A DNA stretch of 64,000 nucleotides from Pseudomonas sp. Root562 (GCF_001427125.1 NZ_LMGK01000002.1:1-64000); one strand, 5' to 3'; positions 1 to 10,911 are shown, numbered from the stretch's first letter. The notes: generated by a model from the sequence alone, not told the origin. A program made the numbers and translations.

Positions 1-16
1 CTCAACCGAGGCGCGC

Positions 17-44
17 ATTCTACAGCAGCCTCATTTGCTGTCAA
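17..44 (-). promoter_or_regulatory. rRNA operon promoter, proximal
   Basis: On the minus strand a TTGACA -35 (39-44) and TAGAAT -10 (17-22) are separated by 16 bp and followed by a GC-rich discriminator. This is the typical promoter upstream of Pseudomonas 16S rRNA genes. The transcribed rRNA would lie left of the window edge, so the operon itself is inferred. Confidence 0.8.
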
Positions 45-126
45 GTGGTTATTTTCAGAAGTTTTCAAGGATTTCCTTAACAACTTCAACCACTTGCGCT
101 TTCGATCTCTCGTCAGCGGGAGGCGA

Positions 127-154
127 ATTCTACAGCGTTACACGCTGCTGTCAA
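127..154 (-). promoter_or_regulatory. rRNA operon promoter, second
   Basis: Minus-strand TTGACA (149-154) and TAGAAT (127-132) with a 16-bp spacer. It lies 110 bp upstream of the first promoter with the same architecture, which makes a tandem array. Confidence 0.78.
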
Positions 155-208
155 CACCTCTTTTTCAACTTCCTTCTGGCTTCGATGATCTGAAGCAACT
201 TGCTGCCG

Positions 209-370
209 AAAACTGCGTAACTCATTGTTTACCAAGGAGTTTTCCGTTTCGACTGCGCCGGAAGTGGGGCGAATTATAGACACCTGAGAAAAACTGCGTA
301 ACTCATTGTTTACCAAGGAGTTTTCCGTTTCGACTGCGCCGGAAGTGGGGCGAATTATAGACACCTGAGA
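209..370. repeat. Perfect tandem duplication, 81-bp unit x2
   Basis: Positions 209-289 and 290-370 are identical. Each unit carries one TATAAT -10 element reading leftward, so the duplication adds a promoter to the rRNA promoter array. Confidence 0.95.
273..301 (-). promoter_or_regulatory. rRNA operon promoter, third (within repeat copy 1)
   Basis: Minus-strand TATAAT -10 (273-278) has a weak -35 TTACGC (296-301) at 17-bp spacing. The -10 lies in the first of two identical 81-bp repeats and the -35 comes from the start of the second. Its -35 is therefore a product of the duplication junction and is poorer than that of the outer copy. Confidence 0.6.
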
Positions 371-381
371 TCTGCCGTCAA
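354..381 (-). promoter_or_regulatory. rRNA operon promoter, distal (within repeat copy 2)
   Basis: Minus-strand TATAAT (354-359) and TTGACG (376-381) with a 16-bp spacer. This is probably the ancestral distal promoter. Its -35 lies outside the 81-bp repeat, which explains why only this copy has a near-consensus -35. Confidence 0.68.
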
Positions 382-524
382 GCGTTGATTTGAGTTTTCT
401 GTCATTCAAGGGCCGAACCCAAGAAAAACCGCCCGCTTCTATATAGAAGAGGTCACGCGCACAGAAGAGACAAGGCAAAACAGACGCCGGCGATTGCCAG
501 GCCAAGGAAGAGAAAGAGGAGATA

Positions 525-601
525 TGGTGTCCCAGGGCAGGTTCGAACTGCCAACCTTCCCCTTAGGAGGGGGATGCTCTATCCAATTGAGCTACTGAGA
601 C
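525..601 (-). tRNA. tRNA-Arg (anticodon CCT)
   Basis: The minus strand folds into a 77-nt cloverleaf. The acceptor GTCTCAG pairs with CTGGGAC and is followed by A and an encoded CCA. The T arm is GGCAG-TTCGAAC-CTGCC. The anticodon loop CTCCTAA gives CCT, which reads the AGG arginine codon. It lies just upstream of the rRNA promoters on the same strand. Confidence 0.95.
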
Positions 602-1221
602 ACTGCTGCCAGCGAAGATACGCAAAGCGATGGACGGCCAGCATGTTAACGACCAAGCCAGACTTTGTCATGTCGTCCTTTTGCTTTTTAAGTGTAGGCA
701 TACGCCCTCTAAATAGCAGGAAGCCTTAATTACAGCCCCAACCTCAGACCTCCATAAGCATCGCCATGCCGGCAAAGCAGAGCGGAGCTAGCCATTGCCG
801 TAAAAAGCAGACACCCCTGCCCACCATTAATCAAGCTGCCACCCATCCTAAAAATGCCTAAGAACCGCCCTACCTCTAGTAAATCGGCCATTTGCCACTA
901 TCCTTGTTAAGGTAAGGACCAGTGACTGAATTCGCTCGTCATGCCGTCAGGTCATTGCACACCTGCTGATGAGCAGAGGACGCGATCAGCAAAGCGGTGC
1001 TGGCAACTTCCAACCAGTCCGCATTTCTGACAATTGGTGCTGGCAGAACGCCTTTATCCAGTTCAATATTTGTCACAGAATTGACGCCAATGATCTGGCT
1101 GCTTTGAGGCATGATGCGAGCCTCATCAATTCAGGTTGAACATTTGGCTGCAACGCTTGTCCTAACTGACATCCTGCGGCCAATCCCGAGAACCGCTCCC
1201 CTGAACTAACCGGTTAAATAT
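602..1221. other. Long intergenic region upstream of amrZ
   Basis: No convincing gene is seen in these 620 bp. amrZ has an extended regulated promoter region in other Pseudomonas, so much of it is probably cis-regulatory. The one specific element I can propose is the AlgU-like promoter at 1138-1164. Confidence 0.5.
1138..1164 (+). promoter_or_regulatory. Candidate AlgU (sigma-22) promoter of amrZ
   Basis: GAACAT (1138-1143), 16 bp, then TCCTA (1160-1164) resembles the AlgU consensus GAACTT-N16/17-TCTGA. It sits about 60 bp before the amrZ start. AlgU control of amrZ is known in P. aeruginosa, but the -10 match here is imperfect. Confidence 0.35.
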
Positions 1222-1548
1222 ATGCGCCCATTGAAACAGGCAATTTATTCCAGCCGTACGGCTGACAAGTTCGTCGTACGTCTGCCAGACGGAATGCGTG
1301 AACGCATTGCCGAAGTGGCTCGCAATCATCATCGCAGTATGAACTCTGAAATCATCGCGCGTCTCGAACAGAGCCTGATTCAGGAAGGCGCGCTGGGCGA
1401 AGAATTGAGCATGCGCCTGGACAGCCCAGAGCTTTCTTTGCACGAGCGCGAACTGTTGCAGCGCTTCCGCCAGCTTTCCCACCGCCAGCAAAACGCACTC
1501 GTTTCGCTGATTGCTCATGACGCCGAGATGGCTGCAGACGCCTCCTGA
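1222..1548 (+). CDS. amrZ: AmrZ/AlgZ ribbon-helix-helix transcription regulator
   Basis: The 108-residue protein has an Arc-type ribbon-helix-helix domain at residues 13-55 ([17 protein letters not shown], then [12 protein letters not shown]) preceded by a short flexible N-arm. Its length and sequence match Pseudomonas AmrZ, which controls alginate, flagella, c-di-GMP and exopolysaccharide genes and represses itself. The C-terminal 50 residues correspond to the tetramerisation region. No good Shine-Dalgarno is seen before the ATG, but the conserved start MRPLKQA fixes it. The gene is monocistronic, with a terminator directly downstream. Confidence 0.93.
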   Translation: MRPLKQAIYSSRTADKFVVRLPDGMRERIAEVARNHHRSMNSEIIARLEQSLIQEGALGEELSMRLDSPELSLHERELLQRFRQLSHRQQNALVSLIAHDAEMAADAS

Positions 1549-1564
1549 GTAATCCTGAATATCC

Positions 1565-1592
1565 AAGCCAGCTTAGCCGCTGGCTTTTTTTT
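1565..1592 (+). terminator. Rho-independent terminator of amrZ
   Basis: The hairpin AAGCCAGC / GCTGGCTT with a short loop is followed by a run of T, 17 bp after the amrZ stop codon. Confidence 0.88.
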
Positions 1593-1610
1593 GCCCGGAA
1601 TTACAGGCAT

Positions 1611-1635
1611 AAAAAACCCGCCAATTGGCGGGTTT
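1611..1635 (-). terminator. Rho-independent terminator of mgtE
   Basis: The palindrome AAACCCGCCAATTGGCGGGTTT at 1614-1635 is flanked by As at 1611-1616 that read as a T-run on the minus strand, just after the mgtE stop. It lies back to back with the amrZ terminator. Confidence 0.88.
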
Positions 1636-1648
1636 CGAGAGAGAAAAA

Positions 1649-3091
1649 CTAAAGCAGGAATATGGTCGCCAACCCGAGGAAAATGAAGAAGCCGCCACTA
1701 TCGGTCATGGCGGTGATCATTACGCTGGCACCCATCGCCGGATCGCGCCCAAGTCGCACCAGAGTCATCGGAATCAAAACCCCCATCAGCGCTGCAAGGA
1801 GCAGGTTCAGCGTCATGGCGGCCGTCATCACCACCCCCAAGGACCAGCTCCCATAGAGCAGATAAGCAACGACACCAATTACCCCACCCCAGATCACGCC
1901 ATTGATCAGCGCAACAGCCAATTCCTTGCGCATCAGCCGCGAAGTATTGCCGGTACTCACCTGGTCCAACGCCATCGCGCGAACAATCATGGTGATGGTC
2001 TGGTTTCCTGAGTTACCACCGATACCCGCCACAATCGGCATCAACGCCGCCAGCGCTACCAGCTTCTCGATAGACCCCTCGAACAGACCGATCACTCGAG
2101 ACGCAACGAAAGCGGTAATCAGATTCACTGCCAGCCAGGCCCAGCGGTTGCGCAGAGACTTCCAGACTGACGCAAATATGTCCTCTTCTTCGCGCAGACC
2201 TGCCATGTTGAGAACTTCGCTTTCGCTCTCTTCACGAATCAGGTCGACCATTTCATCAATGGTCAGTCGGCCAATGAGCTTGCCGTTCTTGTCAACGACA
2301 GGCGCTGAAATCAAGTCGTAGCGCTCGAATGCCTGGGCAGCATCATAAGCATCTTCATCCGGATGAAAGCTCACCGGATCGCTGGCCATGACTTCAGAAA
2401 CCTGCTTGTCCGGATCATTGACCAGCAAGCGCTTGATAGGCAAAACGCCTTTGAGGACGCCGTCGTAATCAACAACAAACAGTTTGTCGGTGTGGCCTGG
2501 CAATTCTTTGAGGCGGCGCAGATAACGCAGTACCACTTCGAGGCTGACATCCTCACGGATCGTCACCATCTCGAAGTCCATCAGCGCACCAACCTGCTCC
2601 TCATCATAGGAAAGGGCGGACCGTACACGTTCACGCTGCTGGTTATCCAGGGTCTCCATCAGCTCATGGACGACATCTCGCGGCAGCTCGGAAGCCAGGT
2701 CAGCAAGTTCGTCAGCATCCATGTCCTTGGCCGCAGCCAGGAGCTCGTGATCGTCCATATCGGCGATCAGGGTTTCTCGGACCGAATCGGATACTTCGAG
2801 GAGAATGTCGCCGTCGCGATCTGCCTTGACCAGCTGCCATAGCGTCAGGCGATCGTCCAGCGGCAGAGCTTCAAGGATATAGGCGACGTCGGCGGAGTGC
2901 AGATCATCGAGCTTGCGTTGCAACTCGACGAGATTTTGCCGGTGAACCAGGTTCTCGACCCGGTCGTGATGCGGGCCTTCCTGGCGGTGGGTCAGATCTT
3001 CAACCACTCGCTGACGCTGCAATAGCTCAACGACTTGAGCGAGGCGGTCCTGCAAGCTTTCTTGTGTTTTCTTTACTTCAACTTCAGACAT
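1649..3091 (-). CDS. mgtE: Magnesium transporter MgtE
   Basis: The 480-residue protein has the full MgtE layout. A helical MgtE_N domain (about residues 35-140) is followed by two CBS domains (about 145-275) that sense cytoplasmic Mg2+. A C-terminal membrane domain of five helices (about 300-480) contains GIGGNSGNQT and MTDSGGFF. It is a homodimeric Mg2+ channel of the inner membrane, gated by Mg2+ binding at the N/CBS interface. The start MSEVEVKK follows a GGAG-rich leader. The gene is monocistronic, and a terminator-like hairpin lies in its leader (3201-3220). Confidence 0.95.
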   Translation of the reverse strand: MSEVEVKKTQESLQDRLAQVVELLQRQRVVEDLTHRQEGPHHDRVENLVHRQNLVELQRKLDDLHSADVAYILEALPLDDRLTLWQLVKADRDGDILLEVSDSVRETLIADMDDHELLAAAKDMDADELADLASELPRDVVHELMETLDNQQRERVRSALSYDEEQVGALMDFEMVTIREDVSLEVVLRYLRRLKELPGHTDKLFVVDYDGVLKGVLPIKRLLVNDPDKQVSEVMASDPVSFHPDEDAYDAAQAFERYDLISAPVVDKNGKLIGRLTIDEMVDLIREESESEVLNMAGLREEEDIFASVWKSLRNRWAWLAVNLITAFVASRVIGLFEGSIEKLVALAALMPIVAGIGGNSGNQTITMIVRAMALDQVSTGNTSRLMRKELAVALINGVIWGGVIGVVAYLLYGSWSLGVVMTAAMTLNLLLAALMGVLIPMTLVRLGRDPAMGASVMITAMTDSGGFFIFLGLATIFLL

Positions 3092-3200
3092 AGGCGAACT
3101 CCACTCCCAGCAGCGGGGCGCGCCGGAAGGATCAATCAGTCAATTCATGATTGGAAAAACGGGGTATTGAGTAACTACTGGGTAAGTCCATGGAAGTAAT

Positions 3201-3220
3201 CCAAAAGCCCCGGCGGGGCT
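3201..3220 (-). promoter_or_regulatory. Terminator-like hairpin in the mgtE leader
   Basis: On the minus strand AGCCCCG-CCGGGGCT is followed by TTTT, about 110 nt before the mgtE start. A possible -10 TATGAT (3231-3236) lies just upstream. It could be an attenuator or simply a terminator of incoming leftward transcription. No classical M-box is recognised. Confidence 0.4.
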
Positions 3221-3411
3221 GACGGGCGCAATCATACACCGCTTGGCGGATTGAAATGTTAAAAAATCGCGGCTGAAACAAGCGCTTGCAAGACAAACTT
3301 GAGCACTGTCCTGACCCTTCAATTTACGACGACGCATCCTGAAAAGAAAACACACCACTCGGCCAAAAGGTGACGGCTACGCTTAAAAGAAATCGTCATG
3401 GAGGACGCTTG

Positions 3412-3933
3412 ATGCCAGCCTACGCGCGCCGTTTCTTAATGCTCACCCTGCTCTGCCCCGCACCCTGGATCCCCGCCGCAACCATTCATAGATGCGAAGC
3501 AAACGACGGCCGCATCACCTACACCACCCTAAGCTGCGCAGCCAGCGAACGCCGCTCCATACAGGAAGTCCGTACGCACATACCAACCGACGAGCCAATC
3601 GCCCTGCTGCCAGGGCCAGAGACTCGCCGCGTCTCTCGAACCAATAGCAAAAGGGGCGAACCAACGATTGTTGGAAAGAGCGAAGACGGATGCGGAAATC
3701 TGATCAGTGCCAGAGAGCGACGCGAGGCGATCATCAATCAGCGGGTTGTCGCCGGCATGAGCCAGCAGGATGTCGAGAGCGCACTCGGCAAGCCAGACAA
3801 GATCAGTATTCGCAATTCGAGCACAAGCTATCGCTACGAAACCAAGCGAGGCCGGAGTGCACATATCGAGTTCGATGAAAGAGGATGCACGAAGGGAAAA
3901 GCCAAATCCCAGACGGCAAAAAGCCCGCATTAA
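3412..3933 (+). CDS. Small secreted DUF4124-like protein with SmpA/BamE-like C-terminal part
   Basis: I prefer the ATG at 3412 (GGAGG at 3400-3404) to an upstream in-frame start, giving 173 residues. An N-terminal signal-like segment (RRFLMLTLLCPAPWIPAA) precedes a DUF4124-type motif IHRCEANDGRITYTTLSC. The C-terminal half (REAIINQRVVAGMSQQDVESALGKPDKI) resembles the SmpA/OmlA/BamE fold, in which a short helix precedes a 'G.s...v...lG.P' signature. The protein is probably periplasmic or envelope-associated; its function is unknown. Its stop codon forms the loop of its own terminator. Confidence 0.7.
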   Translation: MPAYARRFLMLTLLCPAPWIPAATIHRCEANDGRITYTTLSCAASERRSIQEVRTHIPTDEPIALLPGPETRRVSRTNSKRGEPTIVGKSEDGCGNLISARERREAIINQRVVAGMSQQDVESALGKPDKISIRNSSTSYRYETKRGRSAHIEFDERGCTKGKAKSQTAKSPH

Positions 3934-3943
3934 ATGCGGGCTT
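3921..3943 (+). terminator. Terminator overlapping the stop codon of the preceding gene
   Basis: AAGCCCGCAT and ATGCGGGCTT form a perfect 10-bp stem whose three-base loop is the TAA stop codon (3931-3933). The downstream T-run is short (CTTTCT). Confidence 0.75.
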
Positions 3944-3952
3944 TCTGTTGTA

Positions 3953-4029
3953 TGGTGCACTCGACAGGATTCGAACCTGTGACCGCTCGGTTCGTAGCCG
4001 AGTACTCTATCCAGCTGAGCTACGAGTGC
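3953..4029 (-). tRNA. tRNA-Arg (anticodon ACG), copy 2 in transcription order
   Basis: A 77-nt cloverleaf on the minus strand with acceptor GCACTCG/CGAGTGC, discriminator A and encoded CCA. The anticodon loop CTACGAA gives ACG (inosine-modified, reading CGN). It is identical to the copy at 4101-4177. Confidence 0.95.
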
Positions 4030-4100
4030 ATTTGTGTTTTTATACCAGATCACAACTGGTTGAAGCCAAGTTATTCACATCACTGCAAACAACCCTTAAA

Positions 4101-4177
4101 TGGTGCACTCGACAGGATTCGAACCTGTGACCGCTCGGTTCGTAGCCGAGTACTCTATCCAGCTGAGCTACGAGTGC
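4101..4177 (-). tRNA. tRNA-Arg (anticodon ACG), copy 1 in transcription order
   Basis: Identical 77-nt tRNA-Arg(ACG), separated from its twin by 71 bp of unrelated spacer. Both lie downstream of tRNA-Ser and csrA, a common order in gamma-proteobacteria. Confidence 0.95.
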
Positions 4178-4285
4178 ATTTGTTGCCGCGCATTATAGGC
4201 CGTTCAATCTGTTTGTAAAGCGCTTTTTTCTAGTAATTTCAACAACTTACCGAAGAAGCCAGATTACAACGTACTACGCAAATAA

Positions 4286-4376
4286 TGGCGGAGAACGGGG
4301 GATTCGAACCCCCGACACCCTTTTGAGGTGTACTCCCTTAGCAGGGGAGCGCCTTCGGCCACTCGGCCAGCTCTCC
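4286..4376 (-). tRNA. tRNA-Ser (anticodon GCT)
   Basis: A 91-nt tRNA with the long variable arm of serine tRNAs. Acceptor GGAGAGC pairs with GTTCTCC, and CCA is encoded. The anticodon loop CTGCTAA gives GCT for AGC/AGU codons. It follows csrA by 62 bp. Confidence 0.95.
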
Positions 4377-4438
4377 GCAACACGGGGCGTATATTAACCA
4401 GCTTCTTCCCCGTTTGCAAACATAAAAAACGATAAAAA

Positions 4439-4627
4439 TTAATGGCTTGGTTCTTCGTCCTTCTCTTTCTTGATGCGCAGGTAGATTTCCTCACGGTGGA
4501 CGGCTACCTCTTTCGGGGCGTTGACCCCAATACGCACTTGATTTCCTTTGACGCCGAGCACGGTCACGGTGATTTCGCCATCACCAATAATCAGGCTTTC
4601 TGCGCAACGACGAGTCAGAATCAACAT
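4439..4627 (-). CDS. csrA: Carbon storage regulator CsrA/RsmA
   Basis: A 62-residue RNA-binding homodimer with the CsrA signature [16 protein letters not shown], the [13 protein letters not shown] segment and the RNA-contacting HREEIY strand. It binds GGA motifs in leaders of target mRNAs and is titrated by RsmY/Z-type sRNAs (not in this window). Neighbours lysC and alaS upstream and tRNA-Ser/tRNA-Arg downstream reproduce the conserved alaS-lysC-csrA-tRNA order. In Pseudomonas this copy is usually called rsmA. Confidence 0.97.
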   Translation of the reverse strand: MLILTRRCAESLIIGDGEITVTVLGVKGNQVRIGVNAPKEVAVHREEIYLRIKKEKDEEPSH

Positions 4628-4776
4628 ACCTTTCTCCTCACGCCTTACATTTCAGGGACAACAGTCTGCAAAAAAAAGGCACTCGACCTACAACCCAAAA
4701 CGGTCGTGGCCTACATGCCTGAGTATTGACTAGCGCGAGCAAAAGAACAGCCTCGGGGTCACGCCATTCAAAAAAC

Positions 4777-4804
4777 AAAAGGCGCGGTCAGACCGCGCCT
4801 TTTG
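4777..4804 (-). terminator. Terminator between lysC and csrA
   Basis: AAAAGGCGCGGTC-TGA-CCGCGCCTTTT on the minus strand, starting about 10 bp after the lysC stop and followed by Ts. csrA therefore probably has its own promoter in the 150 bp that remain. Confidence 0.85.
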
Positions 4805-4813
4805 GCAAACGCA

Positions 4814-6055
4814 TCACTCGCCCTGGCGGGCCGGTGCGTCCAGTTCGAAAGCCGTGTGCAGAGCGCGCACAGCCAGTTCCAGGTATTTCTCTTCGATCAC
4901 TACGGAGACTTTGATTTCCGAAGTCGAGATCATCTGGATGTTGATGCTTTCCTTGGCCAGAGCTTCGAACATGCGACTGGCGACGCCCGCATGAGAGCGC
5001 ATGCCAACGCCGACAATCGACACCTTGGCGATCTTGGTGTCGCCGATGACTTCACGGGCACCGATCTCGGCAGCGGTCTTTTCCAGTACGGTTTGCGCCG
5101 CCTGGTAGTCGTTGCGGTGTACGGTGAAGGTGAAGTCGGTGGTGTTATCGTGCGCTACGTTCTGCACGATCATGTCGACTTCGATGTTCGCGGCGCTGAT
5201 CGGACCGAGAATCTTGAATGCTACGCCCGGGGTGTCTGGCACGCCACGGATGGTCAGCTTGGCTTCATCGCGGTTGAAAGCGATGCCGGAAATGATCGGC
5301 TGTTCCATGGTTTCCTCTTCATCAATAGTAATGAGGGTGCCCGGACCCTCCTTGAAGCTGTGCAGTACGCGCAGCGGAACGTTGTACTTGCCAGCGAATT
5401 CCACCGCCCGGATCTGCAGCACCTTGGAGCCGAGGCTGGCCATTTCCAGCATCTCTTCAAAGGTGATCTTGTCCAGGCGCTGAGCCACGGAGACCACGCG
5501 CGGATCGGTGGTGTAGACGCCGTCGACGTCGGTGTAGATCTGGCATTCGTCAGCCTTCAAGGCTGCTGCCAGTGCCACGCCGGTGGTATCGGAACCGCCA
5601 CGACCGAGGGTGGTAATGTTGCCGTGCTCATCGACGCCCTGGAAACCGGCGACAACCACCACACGACCGGCTTTCAGATCACCGCGGATCTTCTGGTCAT
5701 CAATCTGCAAGATACGCGCTTTGTTGTGCGCGCTATCCGTGAGAATCCGCACCTGGTTGCCGGTATAGGACACCGCAGGCACACCGCGCTTGATCAATGC
5801 CATGGCCAACAGGGCAATCGTCACCTGCTCACCGGTGGAAACGATCACATCCAGCTCGCGCGGAACCGGTTGATCGCCGCCACTGATTTGCTTGGCCAGA
5901 TCGATCAGACGGTTGGTTTCGCCGCTCATTGCAGACAGCACAACCACCAGGTCATCGCCGGCATCGCGGAATTTTTTAACCTTGTCGGCGACCTGCTCGA
6001 TTCTCTCGACAGTACCGACCGAGGTGCCTCCAAATTTCTGTACGATCAAAGCCAT
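4814..6055 (-). CDS. lysC: Aspartate kinase
   Basis: Phosphorylates L-aspartate at the first step of the lysine, threonine and methionine pathway. The start at 6055 (MALIVQKFGGTSVG) gives 413 residues. The kinase domain (1-245) contains KFGGTSVG and GRGGSDTTGVALAAAL, followed by two ACT regulatory domains (about 265-410) that bind feedback inhibitors. Pseudomonas-type enzymes of this class can also make a smaller ACT-only subunit from an internal start. The gene lies between alaS and csrA, with a terminator behind it. Confidence 0.96.
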   Translation of the reverse strand: MALIVQKFGGTSVGTVERIEQVADKVKKFRDAGDDLVVVLSAMSGETNRLIDLAKQISGGDQPVPRELDVIVSTGEQVTIALLAMALIKRGVPAVSYTGNQVRILTDSAHNKARILQIDDQKIRGDLKAGRVVVVAGFQGVDEHGNITTLGRGGSDTTGVALAAALKADECQIYTDVDGVYTTDPRVVSVAQRLDKITFEEMLEMASLGSKVLQIRAVEFAGKYNVPLRVLHSFKEGPGTLITIDEEETMEQPIISGIAFNRDEAKLTIRGVPDTPGVAFKILGPISAANIEVDMIVQNVAHDNTTDFTFTVHRNDYQAAQTVLEKTAAEIGAREVIGDTKIAKVSIVGVGMRSHAGVASRMFEALAKESINIQMISTSEIKVSVVIEEKYLELAVRALHTAFELDAPARQGE

Positions 6056-6146
6056 TTCAAAGCCGCCTCTGCCCATGAAGGGCGCCCAAATAATCACTCA
6101 AACAGCGTTCCGGCCCGCCACTAGACTGCGAGCCGGAGGCGCTGCC

Positions 6147-8768
<2,622 letters not shown>

Positions 8769-8914
8769 TAGGTTCTTCCACGGAGGCTGCGGCCAAAGGC
8801 CTGTTCGAAACGTCAACAGACGAAGCGACGGCAAAGGGCCGCATTATATCGGCCCTGCGCGCGGGGTACAGCGTGTTTATACGATAGAAACAGTCAATTG
8901 GAGCGCTAACGCTA

Positions 8915-9919
8915 TCACTTACGGGAAAAGTCGACGAATGTCGCGACGACCTGCTCGATTTGCGCCTGGCTGATATCCATGTGCGTGACCATGCGCAGAC
9001 GTGCGGCGGCACTGAGCTTGATACCTCGCTCAGCAGCAAAAGACTTGATCGTCTCGGCCTTGTCGCCCATCGATACGTAAACCATGTTGGTCTGAACCGG
9101 CTCGACTTCATAACCTACCGCGCGCAGGCCTTCGGCCAGCCATTGCGCATTGGCGTGATCGTCAGCCAAGCGCTGAACATTGTGATCCAGGGCATACAGG
9201 CCTGCTGCCGCCAGAATCCCGGCCTGACGCATCCCGCCACCGACCATCTTGCGCAGGCGCCGGGCCTTGCCGATCAACTCGACCGAGCCGCACAACACCG
9301 AACCGACCGGCGCCCCCAAGCCTTTGGACAGGCAGACGGAGACGGAGTCGAAATGCTGAGCGATTTCCCGGGCGTCGACGCCGAGTTTGACCGCTGCGTT
9401 GTACAACCGCGCTCCGTCCAGATGCAGTTGCAGCCCATGCTCTCGGGTAAAACGGCGAGCCCGGGCCAGATATTCCAGAGGCAGCACCTTGCCCTGCATG
9501 GTGTTTTCCAGCGCCAGCAAGCGAGTACGGGCGAAGTGGAAATCATCGGGTTTGATGGCGGCGGCGACCTGATCCAGATCCAGCGAGCCATCGGCCTGCA
9601 CTTCCAGCGGTTGCGGCTGGATCGAACCGAGCACGGCTGCACCGCCTCCTTCGTACTTATAGGTATGGGCCTGCTGGCCGACGATGTATTCGTCGCCGCG
9701 CTCGCAATGGGCCATCAGGCCCAACAGATTGCTCATGGTGCCGGTCGGCACAAACAGGGCTGCGGCAAAACCGAGGCGCTGGGCCAGTTCGGCTTCAAGA
9801 CGGTTGACGGTCGGATCTTCACCATAAACGTCATCCCCCGTGGCGGCAGTGGCCATCGCGTCGAGCATGCCGGCGGTGGGTTGGGTGACTGTGTCGCTGC
9901 GAAGATCAATAACGCTCAT
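8915..9919 (-). CDS. ltaE: Low-specificity L-threonine aldolase
   Basis: A 334-residue PLP enzyme of fold type I that splits L-threonine or L-allo-threonine to glycine and acetaldehyde. The N-terminus [15 protein letters not shown] and the segment [14 protein letters not shown] are typical of the beta-eliminating lyase family. The PLP lysine lies in [14 protein letters not shown], and the HLDGARL motif binds the cofactor. It precedes alaS on the same strand with a 146-bp gap, so co-transcription is possible but not shown. Confidence 0.9.
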   Translation of the reverse strand: MSVIDLRSDTVTQPTAGMLDAMATAATGDDVYGEDPTVNRLEAELAQRLGFAAALFVPTGTMSNLLGLMAHCERGDEYIVGQQAHTYKYEGGGAAVLGSIQPQPLEVQADGSLDLDQVAAAIKPDDFHFARTRLLALENTMQGKVLPLEYLARARRFTREHGLQLHLDGARLYNAAVKLGVDAREIAQHFDSVSVCLSKGLGAPVGSVLCGSVELIGKARRLRKMVGGGMRQAGILAAAGLYALDHNVQRLADDHANAQWLAEGLRAVGYEVEPVQTNMVYVSMGDKAETIKSFAAERGIKLSAAARLRMVTHMDISQAQIEQVVATFVDFSRK

Positions 9920-10118
9920 GAATCTGGCCTCGGTAAGCAGGGGAAATCCCTTTCAGAAAGAATTACTGCGGTCATGCCAATGAATATTCAACCCTGGCGC
10001 AAGGATATTGCCCACTAATACAGCGAAATACTCGATAACAATCATCCAAAAGCACCGATGCGCACGCAGGAAATATGTGTTAAAAACGCTGCGCCGCCAA
10101 ACTTTACGGCGGCAAAAA

Positions 10119-10283
10119 CGTTCTCAGGGCGGGGTGCAACTCCCCACCGGCGGTAATTGCGCGCAATGCGCATAGCCCGCGAGCGCTTGATGGCAGCACG
10201 GCTTCGGCGGTGCCTGACAGCAAGGTCAGCAGACCCGGTGTGATCCCGGGGCCGACGGTCATAGTCCGGATGAAGAGAGAACG
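10119..10283 (+). ncRNA. FMN riboswitch (RFN element)
   Basis: The conserved RFN core is present: CGTTCTCAGGGCGGGGTG at the 5' side, CACCGGCGGT, GTGATCCCGGG, and a 3' end GATGAAGAGAGAACG that closes P1 with CGTTCTC/GAGAACG. It lies about 105 nt before ribH2. FMN binding is expected to lower ribH2 expression. Confidence 0.95.
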
Positions 10284-10358
10284 GGATTGGCGCCAAAGGG
10301 CTGCCCGCAGACACTCACGTCGGCGCGCATACCCTTAAATCCCATTCGATTCATATGC

Positions 10359-10379
10359 CCTGTTTTTTACACAAACAGG
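10359..10379 (+). promoter_or_regulatory. Shine-Dalgarno-sequestering hairpin of ribH2
   Basis: CCTGTTT (10359-10365) pairs perfectly with AAACAGG (10373-10379), and the 3' arm runs into the CAGGAG ribosome-binding site 8 bases before the ribH2 ATG. Together with the FMN aptamer this suggests control at translation initiation rather than by a terminator. Confidence 0.65.
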
Positions 10380-10388
10380 AGTCAGAAC

Positions 10389-10901
10389 ATGCAACCCACC
10401 GCAATCGATAGCAAGAGCAAACACCATCAGGGCGAGCGCGTAGCGTTCATCCAGGCCTGCTGGCACAAGGATATTGTTGATCAGAGCCGTAAAGGCTTCG
10501 TCGCCGAAATGATTGCCCAGGGTTATCAGGAATCCGATATCGACTTCTTCGAAGTCGGCGGTGCGTTTGAAATGCCCCTGCACGCCAAATTGCTGGCCAA
10601 GACCGGTCGTTATGCAGGCATCGTTGCCGCAGCCCTGGTCGTCGATGGCGGGATCTATCGCCACGAGTTCGTTGCCCAGTCGGTGGTCAGCGGCCTGATG
10701 CAGGTTCAACTGGAAACCGAAGTGCCAGTATTCTCGGTGTCTTTGACCCCGCATCACTTCCATGCCGGTGAAGAACTGCATCACAAGTTCTTCTTCGAGC
10801 ATTTTGTGCACAAAGGCCAGGAAGCGGCGAAGACGTGTGCCGACACGTTGAGCAAGATCCGTGCGTTGCGTCGTACTGAGCCGCGTGCGGTAGCTGTTTA
10901 A
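10389..10901 (+). CDS. ribH2: 6,7-dimethyl-8-ribityllumazine synthase, RibH2 type
   Basis: 170 residues from the ATG at 10389, which has a CAGGAG SD. It condenses 5-amino-6-ribitylamino-uracil with dihydroxybutanone phosphate, the penultimate step of riboflavin synthesis. Segments VAFIQACWHKDIVDQSRKGF, FEVGGAFEMPLHAKLLA, VVDGGIYRHEFVAQSVVSG and VSLTPHHFH closely follow the RibH2 (Brucella) subfamily rather than the usual RibE/RibH. It stands alone behind an FMN riboswitch. A housekeeping rib operon probably exists elsewhere. Confidence 0.92.
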   Translation: MQPTAIDSKSKHHQGERVAFIQACWHKDIVDQSRKGFVAEMIAQGYQESDIDFFEVGGAFEMPLHAKLLAKTGRYAGIVAAALVVDGGIYRHEFVAQSVVSGLMQVQLETEVPVFSVSLTPHHFHAGEELHHKFFFEHFVHKGQEAAKTCADTLSKIRALRRTEPRAVAV

Positions 10902-10911
10902 AGGCTAAATT

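Noticed and set aside
113..505. 130-codon ORF over the rRNA promoter array
   Set aside because: It contains the 81-bp repeat as a repeated peptide and covers four promoters; not a gene.
3140..3358. 72-codon ORF in the mgtE leader
   Set aside because: It spans the leader hairpin and possible promoter, has no SD and no recognisable protein sequence.
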